From positions 1 through 64,000 of the forward strand of contig NZ_JAMTDQ010000006.1 of the NCBI RefSeq assembly GCF_023806635.1: 64,000 bases of DNA. The letters run 5' to 3'. Source of the stretch: Accumulibacter sp. GTDB taxonomy: Bacteria > Pseudomonadota > Gammaproteobacteria > Burkholderiales > Rhodocyclaceae. The notes beneath the pieces were generated by a model. It searched no databases. It was given only the letters and a program-made list of their open reading frames with translations, and was not told the DNA's origin. Positions 1 through 7,113 of this stretch are shown here, in pieces; positions within the stretch are counted from its first letter, which is position 1, and each line of letters opens with the position of its first letter. Position numbers and translations under genes: made by a program.

Positions 1-1059
1 GTTCGCGGGATGAGCGAGCGCCTCAGCCCTCTGGGAGAGGAAGACGTAACACCGGACCACCACCACCCGTCGGGCGCAGGTCCAACCCATCAGCTGGAGG
101 TTGGCCTCCACGGCTTGCTCGCCAGCTCCGACATCCCGCCAGTCACCGTTCTTCCAAAGACGCTCGATCAAGCGAACCACTCCCGCGCTTTGCCGTAGCT
201 TGAAGAGGTAGGGTTGATCGATCGCTTCCAGTTCCTTCATGATCCGCTCGACCCCGAAGCCGATGTCGCCGCGTACCAGGCGCGGACGCGACTCGGGCGG
301 TAGGCGGCCGAGAATTTCGAGCAGTCGCGGCAAGCCGTGGCACCCTGCGATGGCCTTGCCATTCTGGACTTCGGCATCGAGTACCAGACGCATCCCGGAG
401 ATCCAGTACGTGTGTACGACATGGCTTGGCCGACCGGGCTTCACGGGGTTGTAACCGATCTCCGCCCCGGCCTGATGACCATAAAGCACCTTCACCGTCG
501 TGTCGATGTCGAGAATCCACTGCGTCCACAAGGCTTCTCGAATGCTCTCGCTCAACGCCATTTCCATCCAGGCGCCAGTCCGCGCCAAACGAGCTTCTCG
601 CTCCAGACGCTCCGCTTCGGAACAGCGCTTCGGTGCCGGGGCCAAGTGCGCGAGCGCTCGCCGCAGACTCTCATCGCTGATGATCGCGCTCATACCGAGG
701 ATCTCCGGCGCCACGCCATCGCTGCGCAGTCCCGTCACATGCGCATACCGGCGTTGTCCATCCAGAATCGACAGCAGCCAAGTGCCCAGGACATTGCGCA
801 CAGACGGCGCATTCGGGCTCGTGTAGGCCATCGGGCAGCCTTCCAGCCAACGCTCGAACAAACCCGAGAACTCCAGGAACTCCGCGAAGAACGCGAGCTG
901 CCCCAGCGCCGTGGCGCTGCCACCCTCGTCCCAGCGAACCTGAAAGCGGCCCCCCGGTGTGGTCACCCGCAAGGCCTCTGCCACGATCGCCTCCGGCGCG
1001 CTCAGCGCGTTCTGAACCGCCACCACCACCGCTCTTTGCTCGAAGCGCTCTTCACCCAT
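1..1059 (-). CDS. IS1380-family transposase, C-terminal part outside the window
   Basis: DDE transposase that would move the surrounding insertion sequence. The frame is open from an ATG at 1059 to base 1 (353 codons, no stop). I read it directly on the reverse strand, where it gives MGEERFEQRAVVVAVQNAL at the start. It contains the IS1380-type core DIDTTVKVLYGHQAGAEIGY followed by NPVKPGRPSH, which includes the first catalytic Asp, and later RGDIGFG, the likely second Asp region. The last catalytic residue and the C-terminus should lie beyond base 1. The copy looks intact as far as it can be seen. Confidence 0.85.
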   Translation of the reverse strand, partial: MGEERFEQRAVVVAVQNALSAPEAIVAEALRVTTPGGRFQVRWDEGGSATALGQLAFFAEFLEFSGLFERWLEGCPMAYTSPNAPSVRNVLGTWLLSILDGQRRYAHVTGLRSDGVAPEILGMSAIISDESLRRALAHLAPAPKRCSEAERLEREARLARTGAWMEMALSESIREALWTQWILDIDTTVKVLYGHQAGAEIGYNPVKPGRPSHVVHTYWISGMRLVLDAEVQNGKAIAGCHGLPRLLEILGRLPPESRPRLVRGDIGFGVERIMKELEAIDQPYLFKLRQSAGVVRLIERLWKNGDWRDVGAGEQAVEANLQLMGWTCARRVVVVRCYVFLSQRAEALAHPAN

Positions 1060-1142
1060 TGGGTGATCCCCCTGTCTCGGCTGAAACCCGCATCACACCA
1101 CGGTCTCGGCAGGTTTGGCGAGCGTCAACTGAGGAAAATAGG
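1..1142 (-). mobile_element. IS1380-family insertion sequence, one end only (continues past base 1)
   Basis: The element carries a minus-strand transposase that runs off the left edge of the window. Its inner end is probably at 1142: on the minus strand it would begin CCTATTTTCCTC (1142-1131), compatible with the CC-starting termini of IS1380 elements. The reading frame of a different transposase resumes directly after it. The boundary and the target duplication are inferences because the other end lies outside the window. Confidence 0.7.
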
Positions 1143-1771
1143 TTTATCACATCAACGCGGTCGATTGCGTCACCCAATGGGAGCTGGTCGCCACCTGCGA
1201 GAAGATTTCGGAGGCCTACCTATTGCCGGTCATCGAAGCGCTGCTGGAGGCCTTTCCCTTCCGTATCCTGGGCTTTCATGCCGACAACGGCTCCGAGTAC
1301 ATCAACCACCAGGTCGCCAAAATGCTCGATAAGCTCGCGGCAGAATTCACCAAGTCGCGTCCGCGCCATTCCAACGACAATGGCCTGGCCGAAACGAAGA
1401 ACGGGGCAATCATCCGCAAGCATCTGGGCTACAGCCACATTCCGCAGCGCTTCGCTGCCGAAGTCAATGCCTTCTGCGCCGAGCACCTGAACCCCTACGT
1501 CAACTTCCATCGGCCCTGCCTGTTTGCCGAGGAATATCTCGACACGAAGGGCAAGACCCGCAAACGCTATCCGCTCGATGCGGTGATGACGCCGCTGGAG
1601 AAGCTGACCTCTCTGCCCAACGCCAGCGATTTCCTGAAACCCGGCGTGACGCTCGACGCCTTGCGGGAAAAATCCCGCGCCATGAGCGACAACGAGGCGG
1701 TAGAGCGTCTGAATACAGCGCGCAATCGCCTCTTCCAATCTCTCAGCAAACGATCCCGAAACGCCGCTTGA
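1142..1771 (+). pseudogene. Integrase-core (rve/DDE) transposase, 5' end lost
   Basis: Remnant of a second, unrelated transposase. The frame is open from 1142 (YHINAVDCVTQWELVATCEK) to the TGA at 1769-1771. It holds the retroviral-integrase-like motifs GFHADNGSEYINHQV (catalytic Asp) and SRPRHSNDNGLAETKNG (catalytic Glu), plus the family tail YSHIPQRFA and NFHRPC. An in-frame TAG lies at 1139-1141, and there is no methionine start or N-terminal DNA-binding region, so the gene is truncated exactly where the IS1380 element ends. It resembles the IS481/IS3-like integrase superfamily. I cannot name the IS family with certainty. Confidence 0.75.
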
Positions 1772-1814
1772 AAACTCGCTCCCCCAAAACCCTGACCTGT
1801 GGATTTGTGGACAG

Positions 1815-1904
1815 TCGGCTTCGCCGATTCCCGCCTTTGCGCTTCGCGCAATCCTGTGGATGGCCCGTGGAAAACGCTTCGCGTTTCCCACCGCCCACCC
1901 ACAG
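1815..1904. repeat. Three tandem TTC/TTCG-loop hairpins downstream of the transposase remnant
   Basis: Three inverted repeats with TTC or TTCG tips follow one another within 90 bases. They are TCGGC/GCCGA at 1815-1827, TTGCGC/GCGCAA at 1837-1851, and a long imperfect palindrome 1854-1904 that begins CTGTGG and ends CCACAG. They lie between the transposase stop and the nirB relic, and probably belong to the non-coding end of the broken element. The remaining bases to about 2030 show no gene. Confidence 0.6.
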
Positions 1905-2029
1905 GCCGGCGGCTGCCCACAAGCTCCACAGGCCCTCATCATCGGTTAAGAAATATGACATTCAAAACCGACCGTTCAGACTCATACCTTCATTGGAATT
2001 GACTTCGTGGCCCGCACCCTGAGCGCGAT

Positions 2030-2486
2030 CCGGCACTCCCGAGTAGGCGCCACCAGCGGTGAACATCAGCGGTTGCTCGACGAGACCGGTGCACGAACCG
2101 CAACTCGCGCTCGCCTTGGTGTGCCTGCACACCTCGTCCAGCGTGAACAGGCCCTTCTCCTTGTCAGGTTGCCGGCCGCGAAGAGGTCGATGCCCCTCAC
2201 TTTCAGCTTGGTGCTGGTCTGGGTGCCCGTGTAGCGGCCGATGCCGAACTGCGCCAGGTGCGTTGCCACGACCTTGCCCTGCTTCGACAGCAGGACGCGG
2301 TCGTAGTCGGGATGCGGCTCGGCGCCGACAACCGCGATGTCATGGAGGTCGGGAGCCAGCTGGAGCAGTTCCTCGACCGCACGCATGCCGGCCATGGCCT
2401 CAGCCGATGACCGGCAGCTTCCGGCGGCGGCTGGCGCGCAAGTCGCCAGAAGTCTGGGCGGGCTCAAGGGCGGTCATTGTGTCCAT
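2030..2486 (-). pseudogene. nirB: Decayed nitrite reductase [NAD(P)H] large subunit
   Basis: Three pieces of NirB, in order, with frame breaks and a large internal deletion. Piece one starts at ATG 2486 (MDTMTALEPAQTSGDLRASR), hits a TGA right after KLPVIG, and continues in another frame as MAGMRAVEELLQLAPDLHDI, the N-terminal FAD-binding region. Piece two (about 2180-2290) is FGIGRYTGTQTSTKLKVRGI, from the middle of the flavoprotein part. Piece three (about 2050-2168) is KEKGLFTLDEVCRHTKA with CGSCTGLVEQ, the BFD-like 2Fe-2S segment. A full NirB has more than 800 residues, and the siroheme/4Fe-4S half is absent. It sits directly downstream of the nitrate transporter operon, where a working nirB would be expected. 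Confidence 0.85.
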
Positions 2487-2524
2487 CGTCGAAGCTCTCT
2501 CGCCGGATTGGGAATGACGTGGGC

Positions 2525-3490
2525 TCAGAAGTACCAGGCGACGACGGCGCGCAGCCGGCCATCGTGCAGCACGGGTATTGCAACCATGGCGGCGAGCCCG
2601 GCAGCGCTGGCCGCACGGCCGACAAGCCCGGGTTCGCTGGTGGCGCTCTCGCCGACCATCGGCACTCCGGTGAATGCGGCGCGGCCGAGGGTGCCCTGGC
2701 CACGTTCGATGCTGTCGCTGGCAGCGCCGGCGCGCACGGTGCCGGTGATCTCGCAAAAACCGCCGGCAAGGGTCAGGCACGCGCCATCGGCTGCGGGCAG
2801 CCAGGTTTCGAAACGCCGCACGATCGGCGTCGCGATCGCCGACAGGAAGGCCAAGACGAAGGTCGAGGGCCCGCGCGTGGCGCACGGCAGGACAAAACCG
2901 CGGTTGATGCCGACCTTGATCGCACTGTCGGCGCGCAGGAAGCGTTCGCCCTTGCCGAGGTCTTCCTGGAATACCGGCAGCCGCGACTGCCAGGCCAGTC
3001 CAGGCAGACCGTAACCCTCGCGGAACGCGGTGCGCCGCGAGATGAACTCGAAAGCATCGGCCGTCGTGCCGTAGTAGCCATCATCGAGCGTCATGTCCTT
3101 CGATGCCGCGGGATCGTTGGACCACAGTTCGATGGCGCCAGCGTGGTCTTCGTCGTCACCGCAGAAGATGACCAGCACCGCGGTGAGAAAGTCGCCGGCG
3201 AACACGGGCAGCGCGATGCCGCAGGTCAGGCCTTCGGCGTGGGCGGCCTCGGTGCGGCGGAAGTTCGCACCTGCGAAGCGTTGCAGCACGATCGGACGGC
3301 CTTCCAGCCAGGCCTGACCCGGCAGGCCTTCGCCGAGGCCGAAGCACATCCGCCGACTGGCGGCGCCAAATCGCCGTGCGCTGCCGTACAGGCCGGCGCT
3401 GAACTCGAGCATACTGCGGTCGTTGCCCGGCACCCAGACTTCAACGACGCGGATGAAGGTCTTCTTGCTGGCGACGACGGCGGCGTCCAT
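2525..3490 (-). CDS. Tandem GAF-like domain protein of the nitrate transporter operon
   Basis: A 321-residue soluble protein made of three GAF-like units and no visible output domain. Each unit repeats a GLPG-type turn and a hydrophobic strand pattern: GLGEGLPGQAW with GIALPVFAG, REGYGLPGLAWQSRLPVFQE with FVLPCA, and a more divergent ERGQGTLGRAA with MVAIPVLHDG. GAF domains bind small ligands or act as dimer modules. The start codon lies one base after the nrtD stop, so the gene is the fourth in the operon and is probably a nitrate- or redox-related sensor or accessory factor. That role is inference from context. It could instead influence transport directly. Confidence 0.75.
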   Translation of the reverse strand: MDAAVVASKKTFIRVVEVWVPGNDRSMLEFSAGLYGSARRFGAASRRMCFGLGEGLPGQAWLEGRPIVLQRFAGANFRRTEAAHAEGLTCGIALPVFAGDFLTAVLVIFCGDDEDHAGAIELWSNDPAASKDMTLDDGYYGTTADAFEFISRRTAFREGYGLPGLAWQSRLPVFQEDLGKGERFLRADSAIKVGINRGFVLPCATRGPSTFVLAFLSAIATPIVRRFETWLPAADGACLTLAGGFCEITGTVRAGAASDSIERGQGTLGRAAFTGVPMVGESATSEPGLVGRAASAAGLAAMVAIPVLHDGRLRAVVAWYF

Positions 3491-3491
3491 C

Positions 3492-4319
3492 TCATGCAGC
3501 CTTTTCGACGTGGCTATGTCGCGTGTAGAGGAAGTCGATGACCTCCTTGCGATACTGCACGTAGTCTCGGTTCTCCGCCAGCACCACGCGGGCGCGCGGG
3601 CGCGGCAGCTCCACGCGCAGCACCTCGCCGATGGTGGCAGCGGGACCGTTGGTCATCATCACGATGCGGTCGCTGAGCAACACGGCCTCGTCGACGTCGT
3701 GCGTCACCATCATCACCGTCGCCCCGGTGGTGGCGACGATCTTCATCAGTTCGTCCTGCAGCCGTGCACGCGTGAGCGCATCCAGCGCACCGAAGGGTTC
3801 ATCCATCAACAGCATCTTCGGCTCCATGGCCAGTGCGCGCGCGATCCCCACACGCTGCTTCATGCCGCCCGAGATCTCGTGCGGACGCTTGGCAACGGCG
3901 TGGCTCATGCCGACCAGTTCCAGCGCTGCGAGCGCGCGTTCGCGCAGTTGCGCCTTGCCCTCCTGGTCGCCGAACACCCGCTCGACGGCCAACAGCACGT
4001 TGTCCAGGCAGTTCAGCCACGGCAACAGGGAGTGATTCTGGAAGACGACGCCACGATCCGGGCCGGGCCCCGTCAGCTCACGTTCCTGCAGCAGCAGGAT
4101 GCCGCTGGACGGCGTGGTCAGGCCGGCCACCAGGTTCAACAGCGTGCTCTTGCCGCAGCCCGAGTGGCCAATGAGGGTGACGAACTCGCCGCGTTGCACT
4201 TCGAGGTTGATGTCGCGCAACGCGACGAAGGGGCCACGCCGGGTGGGGAAGACCATCCCGACACCGTCTATCTGCAGCGTTCGCCGGGTATTTATCGCAG
4301 GACTGGGATTGACGAGCAT
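3492..4319 (-). CDS. nrtD: Nitrate/nitrite ABC transporter ATP-binding protein
   Basis: ATPase of the NrtABCD/NasFED/SsuB-TauB family that powers uptake through the neighbouring permease. The 275-residue protein has Walker A GHSGCGKST, signature SGGMKQRVGIARAL, Walker B MLLMDEPFGALD and the switch histidine in MMVTHDVDEA. The start at 4319 (MLVNPSPAINTRR) is chosen because family homology begins there. The open frame extends upstream only through the nrtB coding region. It lies 8 bases after nrtB and one base before the GAF gene, all on one strand. Substrate assignment comes from nrtA and from the decayed nirB next door. Confidence 0.9.
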   Translation of the reverse strand: MLVNPSPAINTRRTLQIDGVGMVFPTRRGPFVALRDINLEVQRGEFVTLIGHSGCGKSTLLNLVAGLTTPSSGILLLQERELTGPGPDRGVVFQNHSLLPWLNCLDNVLLAVERVFGDQEGKAQLRERALAALELVGMSHAVAKRPHEISGGMKQRVGIARALAMEPKMLLMDEPFGALDALTRARLQDELMKIVATTGATVMMVTHDVDEAVLLSDRIVMMTNGPAATIGEVLRVELPRPRARVVLAENRDYVQYRKEVIDFLYTRHSHVEKAA

Positions 4320-4327
4320 GGCGAACC

Positions 4328-5224
4328 TCAGCTGTAGTCGAAGCGACGCGCCACTGCCAACAGCGACCATTCGAGCAGCAGCCCGACCGCGCCGATGACG
4401 AAGATGGCGATGATGATGTGGGCAACGTTGAGGTTGTTCCACTCGTCCCAGACCCAGAAGCCGATGCCGACGCCGCCGGTCAGCATCTCCGCCGCGACGA
4501 TCACCAGCCAGGCGGTGCCCACGCTCAGGCGCACGCCGGTAAGCATGTACGGCATCACCGATGGCAGCAGGATGCGGGTGGCGATCTTCCACTCGCTGAG
4601 CTTCAGCACGCGGGCGACATTGAGGTAGTCCTCAGGTACCTTCTGCACACCGACTGCGGTGTTGATCACCATTGGCCAGATCGAGCAGATGAAGATGGTC
4701 CAGATCGCCGCCGGGTTCGCGCTCTTGAAGACCAGCAGGCCGATCGGCAGCCACGCCAGCGGCGACACCGGCTTGAGCACGCTGATCAACGGCGAGAGCA
4801 TGCGGTGGAACAGTGCGAAGCGGCCGATCACGAAGCCCAGCGGAATGCCGACCAGCGCTGCCAGCCCGAAACCCAGACCTACCCGCTGCAGCGAGAACAG
4901 GATGTTCCAGCCGATGCCCTGATCGTTGGGGCCGTTGCTGTAGAACGGGTCGGCAAAGAGCTTCACCGCCGCATCGAAGGTGGCCAGCGGCGTCGGGAAG
5001 CTGGTGCTCTTCTGTGTCGCCAGAGCCCAGACGGCAATCAGCGCCGCCAGGCCTACCAGCGGCGGCAGCACGCGCGCGCCGAGGCCGCGCCAGTCGAAGG
5101 GCTCACGCGGCGGGGCGGCCGGACTTGCCGGCGGGCTCACGACAGCGATCGCGACTCGGCGCGCCAGTGGCGTGTCGGCGGGCTTCGCCGCGTCGCGCGG
5201 GTCATGGAGGACGGCTCTGGCCAT
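4328..5224 (-). CDS. nrtB: Nitrate/nitrite ABC transporter permease
   Basis: Inner-membrane channel subunit of the nitrate uptake system, 298 residues. After a 35-40 residue cytoplasmic N-terminus it has about six membrane segments, beginning with VLPPLVGLAALIAVWALAT. The binding-protein-dependent transport motif is recognisable around EWKIATRILLPSVMPY and the following GVRLSVGTAWLVIVAAEMLT, the EAA loop that contacts the ATPase. It follows nrtA after about 100 bases and precedes nrtD. The family also includes taurine, sulfonate and bicarbonate permeases; the NrtA-type binding protein favours nitrate or nitrite. Confidence 0.9.
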   Translation of the reverse strand: MARAVLHDPRDAAKPADTPLARRVAIAVVSPPASPAAPPREPFDWRGLGARVLPPLVGLAALIAVWALATQKSTSFPTPLATFDAAVKLFADPFYSNGPNDQGIGWNILFSLQRVGLGFGLAALVGIPLGFVIGRFALFHRMLSPLISVLKPVSPLAWLPIGLLVFKSANPAAIWTIFICSIWPMVINTAVGVQKVPEDYLNVARVLKLSEWKIATRILLPSVMPYMLTGVRLSVGTAWLVIVAAEMLTGGVGIGFWVWDEWNNLNVAHIIIAIFVIGAVGLLLEWSLLAVARRFDYS

Positions 5225-5323
5225 GGATGCATCCTGGAAAGTGAAGACAATGAATCGCTCATTGGCGGGTTGCGGGCGCCGGGCTGGCCAGCGAGAGGGA
5301 ACGATCTGCGTTCAGTGCATGGG

Positions 5324-6589
5324 TCAGGCCCTGATCCCGAAGCCGTCGGCGTACCTGGCCGGGTCCTTGCCGTCCCAGACGATGCCGTCGATCAGCTTGC
5401 CGCTGCGCATGTCGCTCTTGGGCAGCGTGACGCCAGCGGCGGCTGCACCCTGCTTGTAGATGTCGATGCGATTGACCTGCCTTGCGACCGCCAGATAGTC
5501 GGGATGACTCTTGAGCAGTCCCCAGCGTTTGTGCTGGGTCATGAACCACATGCCGTCGCTCAGGTAGGGGAAATTCACCAGACCGTCGTTGAAGAACTTC
5601 ATGTGATTCCTGTCGTCCCAGCTCCTGCCGAGGCCATTCTGGTAACGGCCGAGCATGCGGGCGACGATGACTTCGCTGTCGGTATTGACGAAAGCCTTCT
5701 GGGCGATCGTTTCGGCCGTCTTCTGCTTGTTGGCGATCGAGGCGTCGATCCACCTGCTGGCATCGAGGATCGCGGCGACCATGGCGCGCGCCGTGTTCGG
5801 GTTCTTGTGCACCCATTCGGCGCTGGTGCCGAGAATCTTTTCCGGATGATCGACCCAGATGTCCTGTGAGGTCACTGCGGTGAAGCCGATGCCGTCGATG
5901 ATCGCCCGGTTGTTCCACGGCTCGCCGACGCAGTAGCCGTCCATGTTGCCGACGCGCATGTTGGAGACCATTTGTGGCGGTGGCACGGTGATGGTCTTGA
6001 CGTCCTTCATCGGGTTGATGCCGCTGGCCGCCAGCCAGTAGTACAGCCACATGGCGTGGGTGCCCGTCGGGAACGTCTGCGCAAAGGTGTATTCCCTTTC
6101 CTTCCGGGCGATCAGCTTCGCCAGGCTTGCGCCGTCGGTGGCTCCCTTGTCGCGCATCTGGTTGGCAAGCGTGATCGCCTGGCCGTTCTGGTTCAAGGTC
6201 ATCAGGTTGGCCATGTCCTTCTTCGGCCCGCCGATACCCATCTGGACGCCATAGATCAGGCCGTACAGCACATGCGCGGCGTCGAGTTCGCCATTGACCA
6301 GCTTGTCTCGCACCGAAGCCCACGAAGCTTCCTTGGTCGGGATGATCTTGATGCCATGCTTTTCGTCGAATTTCATGACCGAAGCCATGACCACCGAAGC
6401 ACAGTCGGTCAGCGGAATGAAGCCGATCCTGACTTCCTTCTTCTCGGGGGCGTCCGATCCGGCGGCCCAGGCTCCGCCACGGACGCCGGGAGTGACCACG
6501 GCCATGAGCGACGCGCCCAGTGCGGCCGAGACGAATTCACGACGAGAGAAAGACGGTTTGCCTGTTTGCTTCGGGTTGTGGTCGTCCAT
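5324..6589 (-). CDS. nrtA: Nitrate/nitrite ABC transporter substrate-binding protein, Tat-exported
   Basis: Periplasmic binding protein of the NrtA/CmpA/NasF family, 421 residues, which captures nitrate or nitrite for NrtB-NrtD. The N-terminus has a twin-arginine signal (SFSRREFVSAALGASLMAVV, cleavage after GGAWA), which suggests export in folded form. The family hallmarks RIGFIPLTDCASVVMA, GGPKKDMANLMTLNQNGQAI and GYCVGEPWNN are clear. ATG 6589 is chosen because it has a GGAGCAAGCA ribosome site and starts just before the Tat motif. A longer frame to 6748 has no homology and would extend into the promoter leader. It is the first gene of the operon, under a sigma-54-type promoter. Confidence 0.93.
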   Translation of the reverse strand: MDDHNPKQTGKPSFSRREFVSAALGASLMAVVTPGVRGGAWAAGSDAPEKKEVRIGFIPLTDCASVVMASVMKFDEKHGIKIIPTKEASWASVRDKLVNGELDAAHVLYGLIYGVQMGIGGPKKDMANLMTLNQNGQAITLANQMRDKGATDGASLAKLIARKEREYTFAQTFPTGTHAMWLYYWLAASGINPMKDVKTITVPPPQMVSNMRVGNMDGYCVGEPWNNRAIIDGIGFTAVTSQDIWVDHPEKILGTSAEWVHKNPNTARAMVAAILDASRWIDASIANKQKTAETIAQKAFVNTDSEVIVARMLGRYQNGLGRSWDDRNHMKFFNDGLVNFPYLSDGMWFMTQHKRWGLLKSHPDYLAVARQVNRIDIYKQGAAAAGVTLPKSDMRSGKLIDGIVWDGKDPARYADGFGIRA

Positions 6590-6738
6590 TGCTTGCTCCG
6601 GGATCACTTGAATCTGGAGACATGAGGGGCGCCGCAAGCAGGCCACGAAGTTTCGCCAGCATGAGTGGGCGTCCTTGTCCCCAGGGCCCGATCGGATCGA
6701 TCGAACTCTTGCCCGGCCACCATTGACCGGGCTTCTGA
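6590..6738 (-). promoter_or_regulatory. Structured 5' leader of the nrt operon
   Basis: About 150 bases separate the predicted sigma-54 start (near 6738) from the nrtA ATG. The leader contains a GCCGGG-type hairpin, GCCCGG/CCGGGC at 6711-6732, close to its 5' end. A second, imperfect one at 6667-6689 contains GGGGACAAGGACGCCC on the minus strand. Nitrate assimilation leaders in other bacteria are often attenuated by ANTAR proteins, but I do not see a clean hexaloop pair or terminator, so regulation here is only a possibility. Confidence 0.35.
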
Positions 6739-6749
6739 TCAATGGCAAA

Positions 6750-6764
6750 GCAATCGTCGTGCCA
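6750..6764 (-). promoter_or_regulatory. Sigma-54 (-24/-12) promoter of the nrt operon
   Basis: On the minus strand the bases read TGGCACG, four bases, TTGC (6764-6750), an exact match to the sigma-54 consensus TGGCACG-N4-TTGC. It points at nrtA and lies about 160 bases upstream of its start. Sigma-54 promoters need an activator such as NtrC, which fits nitrogen-limitation control of nitrate uptake. I did not find a convincing NtrC palindrome upstream. Confidence 0.8.
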
Positions 6765-7113
6765 GAACCCTGTGCGAAGCCGGCGGTTTGACTTCATCCA
6801 TCTGATCCAATTCAGGTTTTCCCGTTTACACGCAGGCTCTTCGGTTTCCCCGACGCTGCGGGTGCATCTGGGCACGCCCTGCTGTGGGGCAGCACCGCAA
6901 CCTGCCCGCACAGCAACGGGGGGGACGCGACAACGCTGGTGGTGGCCATCCAGAGCGCCGAAGCCGGCGGATGTCCGGGATCAGCGGCAGCCGAGGCCCT
7001 GGTGCGGAAGCGCGACCACCGGCCGCTGCGCCGGTGGTGCGGCGATCAGGCGGCATCCCGCTGACACGCGACTCCCGCCCTCCCGATCAATCAGGGGAGA
7101 CCGGAGCACGGCA
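6765..7113. other. Intergenic region between the nrt promoter and comEC
   Basis: No gene is recognised here. Only chance open frames are present, and none resembles a protein family. A 9-base-pair hairpin, ACCACCGGC/GCCGGTGGT with a six-base loop, lies at 7015-7038 just past the end of comEC; no T-run follows it on either strand. The part near 6765-6900 should hold the enhancer sites for the sigma-54 promoter. Confidence 0.5.

Noticed and set aside
337-1332. 331-residue plus-strand frame at the left edge
   Set aside because: It is the reverse-strand shadow of the IS1380 transposase.
2477-3541. 354-residue plus-strand frame opposite the GAF gene
   Set aside because: Antisense shadow; the minus strand has clear GAF-like repeats.
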